Both the position numbers and the translations under genes were made by a program. Source: an uncultured Caryophanales bacterium (GTDB lineage: Bacteria; Bacillota_I; Bacilli_A; RFN20; CAG-449). Taken from it: DNA of 64,000 bases. Every line of letters starts with the position of its first letter. Positions within the stretch are counted from its first letter, which is position 1. Below, piece by piece: positions 63,926 to 64,000 of this stretch. Location of the stretch: the NCBI GenBank assembly GCA_945873815.1, contig CAMCEE010000006.1, positions 22,623 to 86,622 of the forward strand. The letters run 5' to 3'. Below the pieces are notes generated by a model. That model was not told where the DNA came from, ran no database searches, and was given only the letters and a program-made list of their open reading frames with translations.

Positions 63926-63960
63926 AAAGTTAGTGTAAACTAACTTTTATTAGTTGACAA
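63926..63960 (-). promoter_or_regulatory. feoA promoter with DtxR-like operator 2
   Basis: TTGTCA (63960-63955) and TACACT (63937-63932) are 17 bp apart. The -10 box lies within the inverted repeat AAAGTTAG-N6-CTAACTTT (63926-63947), so a bound repressor would block the polymerase. A weaker GTTAAG-N4-CTTAAC repeat lies at 63860-63875. The remaining stretch to 64000 shows no gene. Confidence 0.65.
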
Positions 63961-64000
63961 AGTAAATTCCGTTTTGTAAATGCAAACTGAAATTAGTCTG

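Noticed and set aside
1..64000. CRISPR array, phage genes or classical defence island
   Set aside because: No spaced direct-repeat array, phage structural gene or known defence gene set was seen; the AAA_14/DUF4143 ATPase alone does not make a defence system.

Overview
The window looks like chromosomal DNA of a low-GC Gram-positive bacterium. It is AT-rich throughout, uses the standard code (TGA as stop, TGG for Trp), and has strong AGGAGG-type ribosome binding sites and TTGACA/TATAAT-type promoters. The gene content (GatCAB, long-form HPF, PduL, ATP-dependent PEPCK, PPi-type phosphofructokinase, paired heterodimeric ABC exporters, many lipoproteins) fits an uncultured gut-type member of the Bacilli/Erysipelotrichia/Mollicutes-related lineages. 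That placement is inference. No rRNA, tRNA or CRISPR array was seen.

Layout. 0.1-4.6 kb: a MarR-controlled efflux operon with an operator overlapping its -10 box. 4.7-7.2 kb: two overlapping glycosyltransferases, followed by a small MITE-like element. 7.7-13 kb: unknown proteins, a HAD phosphatase, an aspartokinase homologue, hpf, a TSCPD protein and pduL. 13.2-16.9 kb: a second heterodimeric ABC exporter. 17-24.3 kb: a Na+/Ca2+-type exchanger, a DJ-1 protein, gatCAB and pcrA. 24.3-26.9 kb: a thioredoxin-like lipoprotein divergent from three membrane-protein genes. 27.1-29.8 kb: two damaged group II introns on either side of an AAA_14/DUF4143 ATPase. 29.8-39.3 kb: asnS, surface proteins, RlmA, an XRE regulator pair, a DNA glycosylase and a Nudix plus pyrophosphatase-like fusion. 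39.3-48.4 kb: a very large hybrid histidine kinase, dut, PPi-PFK, YhhN, cysE and pckA. 48.6-51.5 kb: an ABC-2 transporter beside a LytTR/DUF3021 regulatory pair. 51.6-56.7 kb: an oversized RND transporter overlapping a tocopherol-cyclase-like gene. 56.8-58.9 kb: a tRNA methyltransferase and metK under a SAM-I-clan riboswitch. 59-60.9 kb: a large lipoprotein. 61-64 kb: the feoA-feoB-FeoB-associated-peptide operon with two DtxR-like palindromes.

How the parts fit. Several units carry readable regulatory logic. MarR probably represses its own efflux operon. LytTR probably controls both itself and the neighbouring ABC-2 transporter, because each promoter carries two AGTAAG-core repeats exactly 21 bp apart. 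SAM controls metK by attenuation. An iron-responsive DtxR-family repressor probably controls feoAB. A perfect cre match lies between pduL and an ABC exporter. The most unusual items are the LytTR two-promoter regulon, the P4-less SAM-I riboswitch with a covarying pseudoknot, the pair of complementary intron remnants, the RND pump with about 300 extra periplasm-side-type residues, and the Nudix-PPase fusion with a broken Nudix box.
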